A stretch of 64,000 bases of DNA from Haematobia irritans (taxonomy: Eukaryota; Arthropoda; Insecta; Diptera; Muscidae). Under the pieces are notes generated by a model. The model was given only the letters and a program-made list of their open reading frames with translations. It made no database searches and was not told where the DNA came from. This document shows, in pieces, positions 10,842 to 23,700 of this stretch; position 1 is the first letter of the stretch, and the number at the start of each line of letters is the position of its first letter. The position numbers and the translations under genes were made by a program. Location: positions 227,110,783 through 227,174,782 of the forward strand of contig NC_134399.1 of NCBI RefSeq assembly GCF_050003625.1, read 5' to 3'.

Positions 10842-10909
10842 ATTATCAATTGTAGAATACGTTCTTCTGAAACCTGTTTGATATTCGTTGATGATATTAA
10901 TTTAATTGT

Positions 10910-11062
10910 ACTTTTGTGAGGCCGTAAGCCGTGAAGGACTAAAAGAAAACAGAGTACTCGTTAATCCAGTAACAATAGGGCTGTTTTCTTTTAGCACTGG
11001 ATACCTTAAGCCGTGAAGGACTAAAAGAAAACAGAGTACTCGTTTATCCAGGACATCTCCAA
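10910..11062. repeat. Direct repeat pair next to a TIR element
   Basis: TAAGCCGTGAAGGACTAAAA plus GAAAACAGAGTACTCGTT occurs at about 10924 and 11009. The second copy lies inside the TIR element that starts at 10978, so the two copies bracket its left end. Confidence 0.7.
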
Positions 11063-11392
11063 AAATATGCAACACTGCCATCAGCTGTTTAAAAACAATC
11101 ACAGAATAGAAGTGAAATCATGCATTTTTAATGTATGAAATGCTCCAATTAGTAATAAATATTTACTGCTGCGATTATTTATGGCACTGTACCACTTTGA
11201 ATTTCATTTTTTTCGATAAATTAGTCACAATAAATTGCTATTGTGAATCGATGAAGCGTCACTTTATCAAAATGCAATCTGGCAACATGGGCACGACTTG
11301 CACTGATGAGATGTTCTGGATAGAACACCAGTGCAACGATGTTCTGGATAGCCCATACAAATGTTGCATCCAGTGCAAATAGAAAACAGCCC
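10978..11392. mobile_element. Small TIR element, TA target
   Basis: Ends GGGCTGTTTTCTTTTAGCAC and, inverted, GGGCTGTTTTCTATTTGCAC, flanked by TA (10976-10977, 11393-11394). It is 415 bp. A related fragment in reverse orientation is at about 21830-21915 (TATCCAGAACATCTCATGAG). Confidence 0.8.
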
Positions 11393-11399
11393 TAATATT

Positions 11400-11787
11400 A
11401 GTTATATTAGCTCCATTTGCGTACTCGATAAATTTTGATTACTATCACAAATGTTGAAATTTTTTACATTTTTTCCCAGTAAAAACTTTCAGGAGGTTGC
11501 AAACAATTATCAGCTGGTTTTAATAACATCAACTAAAAATGTCTCACATTTTATTGGAATCAAATTCGTCATACTCCTTTGATATTAGACACGTTTGTCT
11601 GTCTCATCCGATTTCTATTTTTGTTTTAATTTATTTGCTAATAATTAAAAAAAAAAAACTTATTTTATAAATTTATAAATAATTTATATATATTATCACT
11701 TAATTACTATATGTACAATTTATGAGTAATATTTAACAACTAACAATTGAATGATTCCTTCTGGGGGAGGGGCTCTGTATATCCGTC
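11400..11787 (-). promoter_or_regulatory. 3' UTR zone of the phospholipase A2 gene
   Basis: AT-rich sequence after the TAG at 11788-11790. On minus, an AATAAA lies within AGCAAATAAATTAAAA near 11635. No other feature seen. Confidence 0.35.
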
Positions 11788-14700
11788 CTAGAATCCTTCT
11801 TTAGCGGCCCGGAACTGATAGCGATTATTTTCACCCGCTAAACAAGGCACTTGCACCAAATTGAAATAAATGGAACCCATAAGTTGAGAGGCTGATGTAT
11901 TGGTCTTCTTCAGACAGGAGAACAACATATCGTCACATATGCAATGGGATCTGTAAGAAAGGCAAACAATTTATATTAATTTGGTAGAATTTTTAAAATT
12001 CTAGTAAACTCATTTTCTAAATTCAAATAGGCATACAATTTAGTTTGTTTTTTTTTATTTTGTTAAAATACTCAGTATGTATAATGCTCCTGTTTTTTTC
12101 ATTTGTGGTTTCGTTTGCCGCGATTTGTTTACAAATTTGATACTAATTTAGTTTGAGGTTTTTGTGTGCCTAAATGTTTTATTTGAAATAAATACCGATA
12201 CTAATACCATGTCCGTTTTGTTGGCCCCTTTCCAATGACTAAGACTTTGAACTAATTCTTGGATAAATATATAGCGATGCACAGTGGGGGATTTTGCCAA
12301 CAAATGTACTAATTTTTTTGTTGTGAAATGACGCAGGTGTCGCTTTCTGCCAGGAGGCAAATATAATTTATGATTGAGAATTATTACGTTCATAACTAGA
12401 ACGAATGTCTAGAAAAACTTTTCATGTTAGCCTGATACCGAAACAAATGCAAATGCATGATTTTAATTTACAATTAATTATTAGTCTAGCTTTATGGATA
12501 AAGAAGATTAAGGAACTTCATCAACATTGAAAAGAAAAATATTATTAACAATTCAATTCAATGAAACCTTGTACAATATGTTCACATAGGACTAATATCC
12601 ACCATTTCAATAGCCGCTGCACTGAATTTGCATTACTTCTTAAGGTGTGAATACGAATTCAGTGTTTTGGATTTTAATTGAACAATTTTTTGAAATTTTG
12701 TCAAATAAATAATTTTTAATGCATTATAACGCTTGCCTGAAACTTATTAGATTGAATTTAGCATTGTTTTCGAAAAATTTTAAATATTTTTTTTTAATAA
12801 TTCTTACTTATTAACCTATTTGAAACAAAATATATTACACATTAAAAATATGAAAAAAGCGAATTAAAAAAGAAAAATTAAATGAAAATAACTTCATTCG
12901 TTTTGTTATTGTTGTTTTATTCTTCAATCATTATTGTTGTTTTTCGATTTCAGCTTAAAACCATGCATTGACTAAACTACAAGTGTAGCTTAACCAACAG
13001 AGGAAAAGAATGTTTGTCAAATTTATTTGGGCAATGCCCTATAGACTGCAAAATGGTTGGATAGACGCACATTTCGGAATTACCACATTCCTCATCAGCA
13101 TCATCTACTTGCAGCAAAACTATCCACCAATTATCAGAATAAATTCAGGTAGTTCACTAAACCCAAAGTGAACCACACTTGAACCTTCCGAAAAAAGGTT
13201 TACGATAGCCGGCTTATGCCGAAATAAATTCGTACAAACATATCTCTTTTCCTTTGCCACTGTCAAATCATCGATTTGAGTGCAGTTGGCTGGGTTTATT
13301 TTGAGCATTCTTCCTCTTACTTCATTCGTTTTGTTTTGTTATTGTTGGTTTATTCTTCAATCATTATTGTTTTTTTTTTTTTTTTTTTTTTTTGATTTCA
13401 GCTTAAAATAACTTCCTTTGTAATTCAAATAGAGAACATCTCTGGAAGGACTTTTTTGTACTACTTTAAATGTTGTGCTTTTAGAATATCTTCCAATTTT
13501 TTTTTTTTTGATTGGGAATTGTGAAGTAACTTCTTAAATTTAGATTATCCCTCACAAACCTAACAATCGTTTATAAAACCATTCCTTGAAATTTAGTATA
13601 AAGAAGATTAACGTCATTTTTCTGCAATAGAAATTTTTCTATGCATACTTTTAGGCGGAACAATTGTCTGCTGAGAACACTACGACACAAATTTAGTTTT
13701 CGACGAGACAAAGATCATATCGGCAATCTTAACGGCATTTGTAATCAAAATGTAAAATATGTATAGTATACATAAACTTAAATAAAAAGTGGCACAGTAC
13801 AACAAAAAGGTGGCACAAATATGTGATACTTCCCACATATTTGTGCCACCTTTTTATTGTAAGGTCCCATCTTTTAATTAAGTTTATTTATTTAATTTAG
13901 TGGCACAAAAGTTGAAAAAAGTAGCAAATTTGCCACTAAAAAGCCACAACGGTGATATTGACATCGACTATTCACTCCATTGTGATGAAAAAGCAAGAGC
14001 ATTGGTGTGGGATTCTCTTCTATAAAGGACCCCTTGAAAATAAGGAATGTTTATAATACAAACCAACGAATAGGTAGCCTGTACTCGTGGACCCATCGGC
14101 TTAGCTACAAAGAACCTGCTGAAAGGGAATTTACTTTTGCAGTTTGTGATTTATAGATATTTTCAAAAAATGGATTAATATTTTTTCTCCTAAGACGGAC
14201 ATAGAATCGGATTAAGTGTAGTTTTCACACGCAAAAAAATAATTATTTCCTCCCAAACGAAATTTTAGACAAACAAAGTTCGTTTGCCATTTGCTTTTTG
14301 CTTTAAGGGAGTTTATTTGGACGAAAAGTATATACTTTTTGTGATAAACGTTTATTCTTTTCCAGGATGTAAAAACAATTTTACAAAGACCAACCTAAAA
14401 AAAAAACAATTTTTTCTGACTAATTTCATTTTCCCTCACATCTTTCTCACTTCCACGAGGTTTTTTAGTTCTTATCACCTTTTTCTGTAATACAAACAAT
14501 GTAGAAGAAATTATTCGATTTTATAAATTTTACCTTTCGCCTGAACGGAGAATCGAACCATGGACCAAGCAATTTGGGCTACGTAGCTGTTATTGTCACC
14601 AATGGACAATTATCCATATAAGTTATATTTATATAGCATAGCTTGCGACGCCCACGACCCGATTCAAAAAAAACTTTATTTAACAGAAACATACATTTAG

Positions 14701-17700
14701 TTGGCCACCGTGGAGCAGTGGTTGCTACGTCCGCCTTGCATACCAAGGGTCCTGGGTTCGAGCCCTGCTTCGACCGAACACCAAAAAGTTTTCTTTTACA
14801 TATATTCCAGATATGTTCGGAAGATTCCGAAAAGTTGTTCAACATTACATACTACTATATTAAACTTATATTATGAAACTGTAAAATGTGTCTTAACAGG
14901 TTGGCTGATAAGTCCCCGGTCTGACACATAGATGGCGTCGCTAGTATTAAATGCATATTATTTTTATATAGTACCAAACTTCAAATGATTCGTGTCAAAA
15001 TTTGACATCTGTAAGTCAATTAGTTTGTGAGATAGAGCGTCTTTTGTGAAGCAACTTTTGTTATTGTGAAAAAAATGGAAAAAAGGAATTTCGTGTTTTC
15101 ATAAAATACTGTTTTCTGAAGGGAAAAAATACGTTGGAAGCAAAAACTTGGCTTTTTAATAAGTTTCCGGACTCTGCCCCAGGGAAATCAACAATAATTG
15201 ATTGGAATGCAAAATTCAAGCAGTGGACGCCCGTAGGAGGTGGTTACCGACGAAAACATCAAAAAAATCCACAAAATGATTTTGAATGACCGTAAAATGA
15301 AGTTGATCGAGATGACAGAGGCCTTAAAGATATCAAAGGAACGTGTTGGTCATATCATTCATCAATATTTGGATATGCGGAAGCTCTGTGCAAATTGGGT
15401 GCCGCGAGAGCTCACATTTGACCAAAAACAACGTGTTGATGATTCTGAGCGGTGTTTGCAGCTGTTAACTCATAATACACCCGAGTTTTTCCGTCGATAT
15501 GTGACAATGGATGAAACATGGCTCCATCACTACACTCCTGAGTCCAATCGACAGTCGGGTGAGTGGACAGTGACCGGTGAACCGTCTCCGAAGCGTGGAA
15601 AGATTCAAAAGACCGCTGGCAAAGTAATGGCCTCTGTTTTTTGGGATGCGCATGGAATAATTTATATCGATTATCTTGAGAAGGGAAAAACCATCAACAG
15701 TGACTATTATAGGGAGTTATTGGAGCGTTTGAAGGTCGAAATCGCGGCAAAACGGCCCCACATGAAGAAGAAAAAGTGTTGTTCCACCAAGACAACGCAC
15801 CGTGCCACAAGTCATTGAGAACGATGGCAAACATTCATGAATTGGGCTTCGAATTGCTTCCCCACCCACCGTATTCTCCAGATCTGGCCCCCAGCGACTT
15901 TTTCTTGTTCTCAGACCTCAAAAGGGAACAAATTTGGCTGCAATGAAGAGGTGATCGCGAAACTGAGGCCTATTTTGAGGCAAAACCGAAGGAGTACTAC
16001 CAAAATGGTATCAAAAAATTGGAAGGTCGTTATAATCGTTGTATCGCTCTTGATGGGGAATCGTTGTATCGCTCTGAAGGGGAAGAGAAGGAAAAAACGA
16101 ATTTTGACAAAAAAAATATGTTTTCTTTGTTAGACCGGGGACTTATCAGCCAACCTGTTATTAAAGACTTAAAGTCAGAAAAGAACAGTGCTTGATATTA
16201 ACGAAATGGACTGTGTTGTTGGTTCAAAAATATTTTTTTATTGGAAAAATAAAAATTTTGTAACAAACGAATTTTTTTTGGTGATAAAAGTTTACAATTT
16301 TCGAATAAATTCAAAAAACTCTAACAAAAGAAAAACGTTTTCGGTACACATTTTCCAAACGTTTTGTTTTCTTTGCGTGCATATACGCAGGAAAAAATCC
16401 TTAGTTAAACTAACGCTAAATGTAACTTATTTTATTTTTTTAGTTAAATTTTATTATTATTTTTTTCCACAGGTTAATGAAATCCTACTTTTTTCTCAAA
16501 CATTTTATGTTTGTTTTATGTTTGGGTATAAAGTTCAATGACCGTAAGTTCAATATGAACTATAGCAGAAGACAATTTTCGTTTGATAATAATAAAAATG
16601 AACTACAGTTAAAATGGTCATGATTTGGCGCCAATGATTTTCTTCTTTACTTTGGGTTACACTTTTTTCTATGAGAGGATGTAATTTCGTGAACAGCAGT
16701 TAAAAAGTACACGGGAACATTACATTTTCCTGGGATTCACTTTCTCTCTCAGTGTAAATTCTCGTTTCATACTTACTTTGTATACAGTGACTCATTGTTA
16801 AGCTCATATTTCTTTTGGAGAGCTCGTATTTTTACTGGACACAAATCATGTTGGCGACAGCACCGATCCATTTGAGTTTCAGTACCTAAATCGGAATAAG
16901 TTTCAGCTATATCACCGGTACCACACCATTTCGTACCTAATAAAAAACAACTTTCAAAATTATTCCGAGCGTATTAAAATTAAATCAATTCTCAACATAC
17001 CTGGTATGATGCCACTCAATATGGAGAGAGGACTTCTGGGGAAAATATTAGTGGCCAGATTTAGGCCAATGCTATTATCTGTTGTAGACGTATCCGCCGA
17101 TTTACCTTCATTTCGAGCGGAATAGGTAAGTTTATCCACACGTTCACATTGTCGCATTAGCTTTAACATTTCTTCGAATTTAATTTCTAAAGGTCTGTTG
17201 TATTTGGAAAGGCTTTTGAGTAAAATTTTACCTTCCTGTTCGTTGCTGAAATCAAAAGGAAAGGGGAAAAATTCAATTAAATCAATGCCATAAATTATGG
17301 TTACGACATTTTGACATTCCATTTCGTCATCCCATTTGTGGACATCAATGAAACTTCAAATGTTAATGGCAATTTGCCATCAGTTATTTACTTGAAATGC
17401 ATAATTGATGCATTGGTGTTTAGTTAACGAATAATTAATAACATGAGAAAAAACACTAATTATCAATTATTCAATAAGTAAACTATGTACAGCAAACAAT
17501 TTACAATTGTTTATTAATTGTTAAGACACTAAGTTATCTTAAAATACTAATTTGTAAGAAAATAGAACGGGAAATGTTTCATCGCCTTAATTTTTACTTT
17601 ATGTAATTAATGTGAGTACCAATTTTCAGTTTATCCACTTAAGTACCTAAATCTTTAAAGGCAGAATAAAATACAACAGTATTGGCCAATATAACTTGAA

Positions 17701-20700
17701 AAAAGTAATAATCCAAAGTAACAAAAGTTGTAGTGAACACAACCATCAGCCCAGGCTGTTTTTTTGTCCTCATATATCGGGGACACATTCCAGATGTAAA
17801 TGTGTTAACTTTTATTAGTATTCCGAATTCAACTCATTTTTGTGTGTATAAGATGTTTATCAACAGTCGTGATTTTATTCTACATTGACAAGACAGACAC
17901 CGGCCGTACGCCCTTCGATACTTTATCTAAATACATAAAAAACTTTTTTAGTTACCAATTCTCATGGTAATAGTCTTACGATTAAATAATCGTAAGACTA
18001 CATTTCATAGTGGACTGGACTACATCGCCAATACTACATTCAAGGTTTATGGATGGTTGGCGGTCATAAGCGTAGGAAGGCCTCTGGGGAGGGGGATTAG
18101 ACCCCCCCCAGAAAAATTTTAGCCCCCCCCCCCAGAATTTGAAAACTATTTACGATTTTACACTTTTATAAAAATTAAACAAGTATATACTCGTACTACG
18201 CACAAAGTTCCACTAAAGACTTTCATACACAATCGAATTACTTGGGTTGTGGTAGAAGTCTGATATTTATGAAATAAAGCTGTGGTTGAACTTATGATTT
18301 AGTTGAATAAATAATTGATATTAAAACTATTCTTTCATAAATTAATATCTTAATAATGCTGCAAAAAGGCGTCGCCAAAAAAGAAGTGAAAATCTTCCTT
18401 TTGGGTTTGGAAGTGGTACAAAATTGGCGGAGAAGCGATGAATGTAATATGAACTTCCCAGCAAAAAAAGCGTCGCCAAAAAAGTAATGAAAATGTTCTT
18501 TTTGGATCCGGAAGTGGTGCAAAATTGACGCAGAAGCGATGAATTTAACATGGGCTTGTCATAGGACGGAAGTCCTCGATTTCAACAGACGTTGCACTGA
18601 ATTTGCAGCACTTCTTTAGGAGTGATCCGAATTCAATGTTTTGGATGTAAATTAAAAAATTCTGTGATATTTTGTCAAATAAATAATTTTTATAATTTTT
18701 AATGGATTCTAACGCTTGGCGGAAACGTTTGACCTCAAATATTTTCAAAAGTTCAAAATTTTTTCAGATTGGGTTAAACATTTTTTCGACAAAATTTAAA
18801 TGATTTGTTCCATTTTAGGAATTTTTATTCTGTTTTTAACCTATTTGAAACAAAAAAGAAATAAAATTATCCATTAAAAGTATGAAAAAAAAAAGTTTTA
18901 AAAAATTGAATTTAAAGAACTTCCTGGGTAGTTAAAATAAAGAACATCATTGAGAGTGCATCTTCTGGAAGTGATTTTAAAGTTGTGCCTTTGGAAGAAC
19001 TTCCAAATTTTTTTGCTGGGTTGTCATAGAACGAATGCCCACCGTTTCAACAGCCGTTGCAATGAATTTGCATCACTTGTTAAGGTGTGATCCGAATTAA
19101 GTGTTTTGTATGTGAATTAAAAAATTTTGTGATATTTTCCCAAATAAATAATTTTTATATATTTTTTTTTGTGATTTGAATGCATTCTGACGCTTGTTTG
19201 AAACGTTTTCCCTCGAATATTTTCAAATATTATCGATTTTTCTATAATGGATTTAGTATTTTTGTGGCCAAATTTGAATAATTTGTACCATTTTATTTAT
19301 TCTTACTCTTTTTTTAAACTATTTGAAAAAAGAAAACAAAAAATTACACATTAAAATATAAAAAAATGAAGTAAAAAACTGCCTGTGTAGTTAAAATAGT
19401 TAACTTCATTGTGAGGACATTTTTGGAAGTGCTTTTAAAGTTGTGCCTTTAGAACAATTCCCAATTTTTTGCTGGGAAAAGTGTGAAACTACCCTACGGG
19501 AAATGGATCAACCACAGAACTGGTACAGGACTAGTCCCTGGTGTGTATGGACCAGTCCCAGTCCTGATCAAAACGTATGGAAGGGACCATCCACTTTAAC
19601 ATGGGTTTGTCATTGACGGTGTAAACTTACATCTTGGACTCATCCCAAAGGACACGTCCTGGGACAATTTAGCAGGAGTAACCCATAAACAGGTCCTCAG
19701 GAACCAGTCTCGGACAAACTCTTAGAAATCTCTTTCAATTTGGACTCCTAATCGAACCCGAAATGAAAAAAAACTTTTGAAATATGTCGAACAAAAGGTT
19801 ATTCTGATAATTTTATTTCACTAAATGTGAGAATTGCAACTAACTAGAGCACAGATACCAGTTCTGTGATAGGTCCGTCAGTGGCAATTTGCACCAATTT
19901 CCCGTAGGGTACATTTAGTTGCTTTATTATAAATTGATTGTCGAGTTATTTTGATGTCTATTTTTGTATTCAATTTTATGAAATAAAACATTAGTTGAAC
20001 CTATAAGTTCAGACTATAAAGTTTTAGCTAGGGGGGCTATAGCCCCCACCCCCCACCTAGGAAAATTGTCTAGCTACGCTAATGTTGGCGGTTGACTTAA
20101 TATTTTTTTAAACCAAACGACTTGGTTGATACACTCATAGAAAAATGTCTGCTAAAAACAGCAAGTTTTATGTTCATGATATAGCAAAAACAATAAGACA
20201 CATTTTTTGGCTTTTAAAATAATAGCCAAAATTCTTTTAAGAACCAAAAATAGGTTTTTGTATATTCCTGCCCTCTAATGCCCTTCAAAGCTTCTAAATG
20301 CGAATAAAGGGTGATACGGTCAAAATTTGGTCAAGGGAAAACGCGTGTAAATCGGTGAAATCGTTTATTTAAAAAATCAAATTAAATTTCTTTTTCAAGT
20401 TCAATTAGCATAAAATTCAGGAAAAATATTCAGTTAGGCTTTCGCTTTTCCAAATCCGAATTGCCGGGCCTCACGATTGACACCTGCCATCAGATTTTGT
20501 ACAGCCACCTTGTCCATCTTCTTCGCCGCAGAAAGCCAGTTTGCCTTGAACTGCTGCTCGTCCTTAGCAGTTTTTTTGGTCTTCTTTAGGTTCCGCTTGA
20601 CAATAGCCCAGTATTTCTCAATTGGGCGGAGCTCTGGCGTGTTGGGAGGGTTCTTGTCCTTGGGAATCACCTACACGTTGTTGGAGGCGTACCACTCCAT

Positions 20701-23700
20701 GGCCTTTTTACCGTAATGGCAAGATGCCATATCCGGCCAAAACAGTGCGGAACAACCGTGTTTCTTCAGGAAAGGCAGTAGACGTTTATTCAAACACTCG
20801 TTCACGTAAATTTCTTGGTTGACAGTCCCGGAAGCTATGAAAGTGCTGCTTTTCAAGCCACAGGTACATATGGCTTGCCAAACCAGATATTTCTTTGCGA
20901 ACTTTGACAGTTTTATGTGCTTGAAAATATCTGCTACCTTTCCCCTTCCTTTTGCCGTATAAAACTCCTGTCCCGGAAGCTGCTTGTAGTCGGCTTTGAC
21001 GTAGGTTTCGTCGTCCATTACCACGCAGTCAAACTTCGTCAGCATCGTCGTGTACAGCCTCCGGGATCGCGCTTTGGCCGTCGTATTTTGTTGTAGACGA
21101 TACACCCAGTTTATTTGCGGCATCTCGGAGAGAGAGGTTAGGGTTTCGCTTGAAACTACCGGCAACTCTCTTTGTCGTCTCAGCGGCTTCCGGTTTTCGA
21201 TTTCCCCCCGATCCAGACTTCCTGGCTGTCGACAAACGTTCCCCAAACACTTTAATTATATTTGTAACGGTTGATTTGGCAACTTTTAGCGATTTTGTCA
21301 GCTTTGCGTGCGAGTATCTCGGATTTTCGCGATGCGCGAGCAAAATTTTGATACGCTGCTCTTCTTGCTTGGACGGCATTTTGACAACTGAAGAGTGAAT
21401 TCCAAAATCAAAATAGGAGCAACATTCTACACACACACCTTCAAAATGAGGGGTGTTCAGGTTTTTTAAATGCAAAATTGAAAGAAATACGTCAAGTTTA
21501 TATTGACCCAATTTTGACCGTATCACCCTTTAGTCCAATTTTTCCCACAGTAATTTTCACAATTTCAACAATTTGAAAACGTTTTGCATTCAAACGTTTT
21601 CCTATGCAGGAAAATTATGCACATTGTTTTTGAGTACAAATTTCAAAATATTATTATTATAAAAAAAAATCTACATTACTTCAATATGACGTTTTCATAC
21701 CTTAGGATATTGAAAATAGAAAGTATTTTTGTCCATTTTTACGTTTTTTACATTTTATGCAGGTCTAGAAGTTTTCGACGTTTTGACAGTGGAAACCCCA
21801 AAATATTGTTACTTGGACCATCTCTGATGTGAGCTATCCAGAACATCTCATGAGAGTAAATCCCACCAATATTGCCAGATTGCATTTTAATAATGTGACG
21901 TCGTTTAACATGAAATTAAAAATATAAAGTGTCACAAATAATCACACTAGCAAATATTTGTTACTATTTAACCCTCTAATGCCACAATTTTTTTTTTGTC
22001 AACTGATAATACATTCAATGTTAACAACATAAAAGCAAGAAAACGAAACAAGAAAAATTTATGGGTAAAATCCAGTGTATGCTGCAAAATCTTTTGTAGA
22101 CATTTAACTAAGTTTTGATTTTATTTATGAAAAGTTTTCATCTTTTTTCATCGTGTAAAATAAAAAATGTAAAATTCTAAATTAAATTGGATTACACATA
22201 AGCCAATTTTTAAAATCAAAAGCGCCTTTAAAATAAGGTCTAGAAAGACGCCTTCTACACAGAAAAAAAATAGACTTAATGTGAAAGTATTATGCAACCT
22301 AAATTTTAGGATACGCAATTTACACAAAATTAAGGACACATTTCTTTAAACTAAAATTCATAATCTTTGTTTTAAATTTAGGACACAAATTTGCATTCCT
22401 CAGTTAAAGTCGTAAGAATCGTAAGAACAACATTTTTGATTTAAAAAAATAACTGAGATATTGGATCTTTGAATTAAATATAGCAAAATAAAAATAGCCT
22501 ATTGTTCGTTTTGGAGTTTTTGCATCTTTGTAAAACAAAAATTCGATATAGCAGGTATGTATTCTAATTTTAAATGTGTAGAGCCTAGGTTGAATTCTAT
22601 ATAGCTCCCTAAAAAATGTTTTTAGTTTAGCATATTTGGGTCGGAGTCAATACCAAAATCCTTAAGGGAGCCACCGTGGTGCAATGGTTAGCATGGCCGC
22701 CATGCATACACAAGGCCGTGGGTTCGATTCCTACTTCGACCGAACACCAAAAAGTTTTTCAGCGGTGGATTATCCCACCTCAGTAATGCTGGTGACATTT
22801 CTGAGGGTTTCAAAGCTTCTCTAAGTGGTTTCACTGCAATGTGGAACGCCGTTCGGACTCGGCTATAAAAAGGAGGTCGCTTGTCATTGAGCTTAACATG
22901 GAATCGGGCAGCACTCAGTGATAAGAGAGAAGTTCACCAATGTGGTATCACAATGGACTGAATAGTCTAAGTGAGCCTCATACATCGGGCTGCCACCTAA
23001 CCTAACCTAAGCTAAGGGAAGTTTAAAATCCTTGAATTCAAGCGAACTTTTTTATATTGTATTTTTGAAATCTTTTTGTCATAGTAATCAAGATATAAAA
23101 AATCATCAAACTGAAAGACGTATTTATTCATATTGAAGAGTATTTAAAGATATATCAAAACCAATTTGACCTCAGCTCAACAAATGTTTCTTTTATGTAA
23201 CGAGACCCATTTTAACCCTTAAATGCACAAGAACACCGATTCCTCCGAAAAAAAAACTATATAATATGCAAAGTGGTAAAAAAAGAACATCTGCATACAC
23301 GCAATAAAATAATTCTTTCCTCCCAAACGAAATTTTAGACAAACAATGTTCGTTTCTCATTTGATTTTCGCTGTAAGGAAGTGTATTTGGAAGAAAAGTA
23401 TATATTTTTGTGATAAACGTTTATTCTTTTCCAGGATGTAAAAACAATTTCATAAAGACAAACTCAAAAAAAAAAAAATTGTTTTCTTGCTAATTGCATT
23501 TTCCCTCACATCTTTCTCACATCGACGAGGTTTTTTAGTTCTTAACACCTTTTCCTGTAATACCAACAATGTAGAAGAAATTATACTATTTTATAAATTT
23601 TAAAATGTTTTTACCTTTCGCCTGGACGGACAATCGAACCGCGGACCATGCACTTTGTACGCCAACACACTAACCACTGAGCTATGTACCTGTTATGGTC

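Larger units (their letters stand above)
8105..10905 (-). mobile_element. Decayed non-LTR retrotransposon (LINE), with two nested insertions
   Basis: Reverse-transcriptase pieces read on minus: NEYQTGFRRTYSTIDN (about 10890-10843), then after a nested element AAIVHLNFLANKKVYAFFVD and FKAAFDKV (about 9780-9694). A deletion of the rest of the RT domain follows, then KLQRYFIKRILQLPDFMPNY (post-RT), then the C-terminal zinc-knuckle-like CSFCNTHQEENLLHFMAICP. The frame runs on after removal of the SINE at 8639-8989 to a stop near 8548 (RTFLISEFA). The 3' end near 8105 is inferred from the AAATAAATAAT tail. It resembles jockey-like LINEs; the clade is not certain. Confidence 0.8.
14228..16379. mobile_element. 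TIR element 'CACGCAAA' with tRNA-like modules, copy a, carrying mariner copy 2
   Basis: Left end CACGCAAAAAAATAATTATT, right end TTTTGTTTTCTTTGCGTG. Inside are a minus-strand tRNA-like relic (about 14532-14600) and a plus-strand one (about 14701-14785, GTGGAGCAGTGGTTGCTACG and GGGTTCGAGCCC). A mariner is inserted at 14896. Copies b and c are at 23298 and 33180. Confidence 0.85.
18065..20084. mobile_element. Non-autonomous hAT-like element with G-rich subterminal tracts, 2.0 kb
   Basis: TIR CATAAGCGTAG / CATTAGCGTAG with an 8-bp duplication TTGGCGGT (18057-18064, 20085-20092). Subterminal poly-G/poly-C tracts lie near both ends (about 18080-18130 and 20030-20060). The interior has two roughly 460-bp tandem units (about 18560-19010 and 19020-19470) and a nested element at 19492. 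The 8-bp duplication and ends suggest hAT mobilisation. No transposase. Confidence 0.85.

Noticed and set aside
16188..16541. 117-codon plus-strand hydrophobic frame
   Set aside because: It crosses the right end of TIR element copy a into repeat E3; poly-T codons explain the Phe-rich composition.
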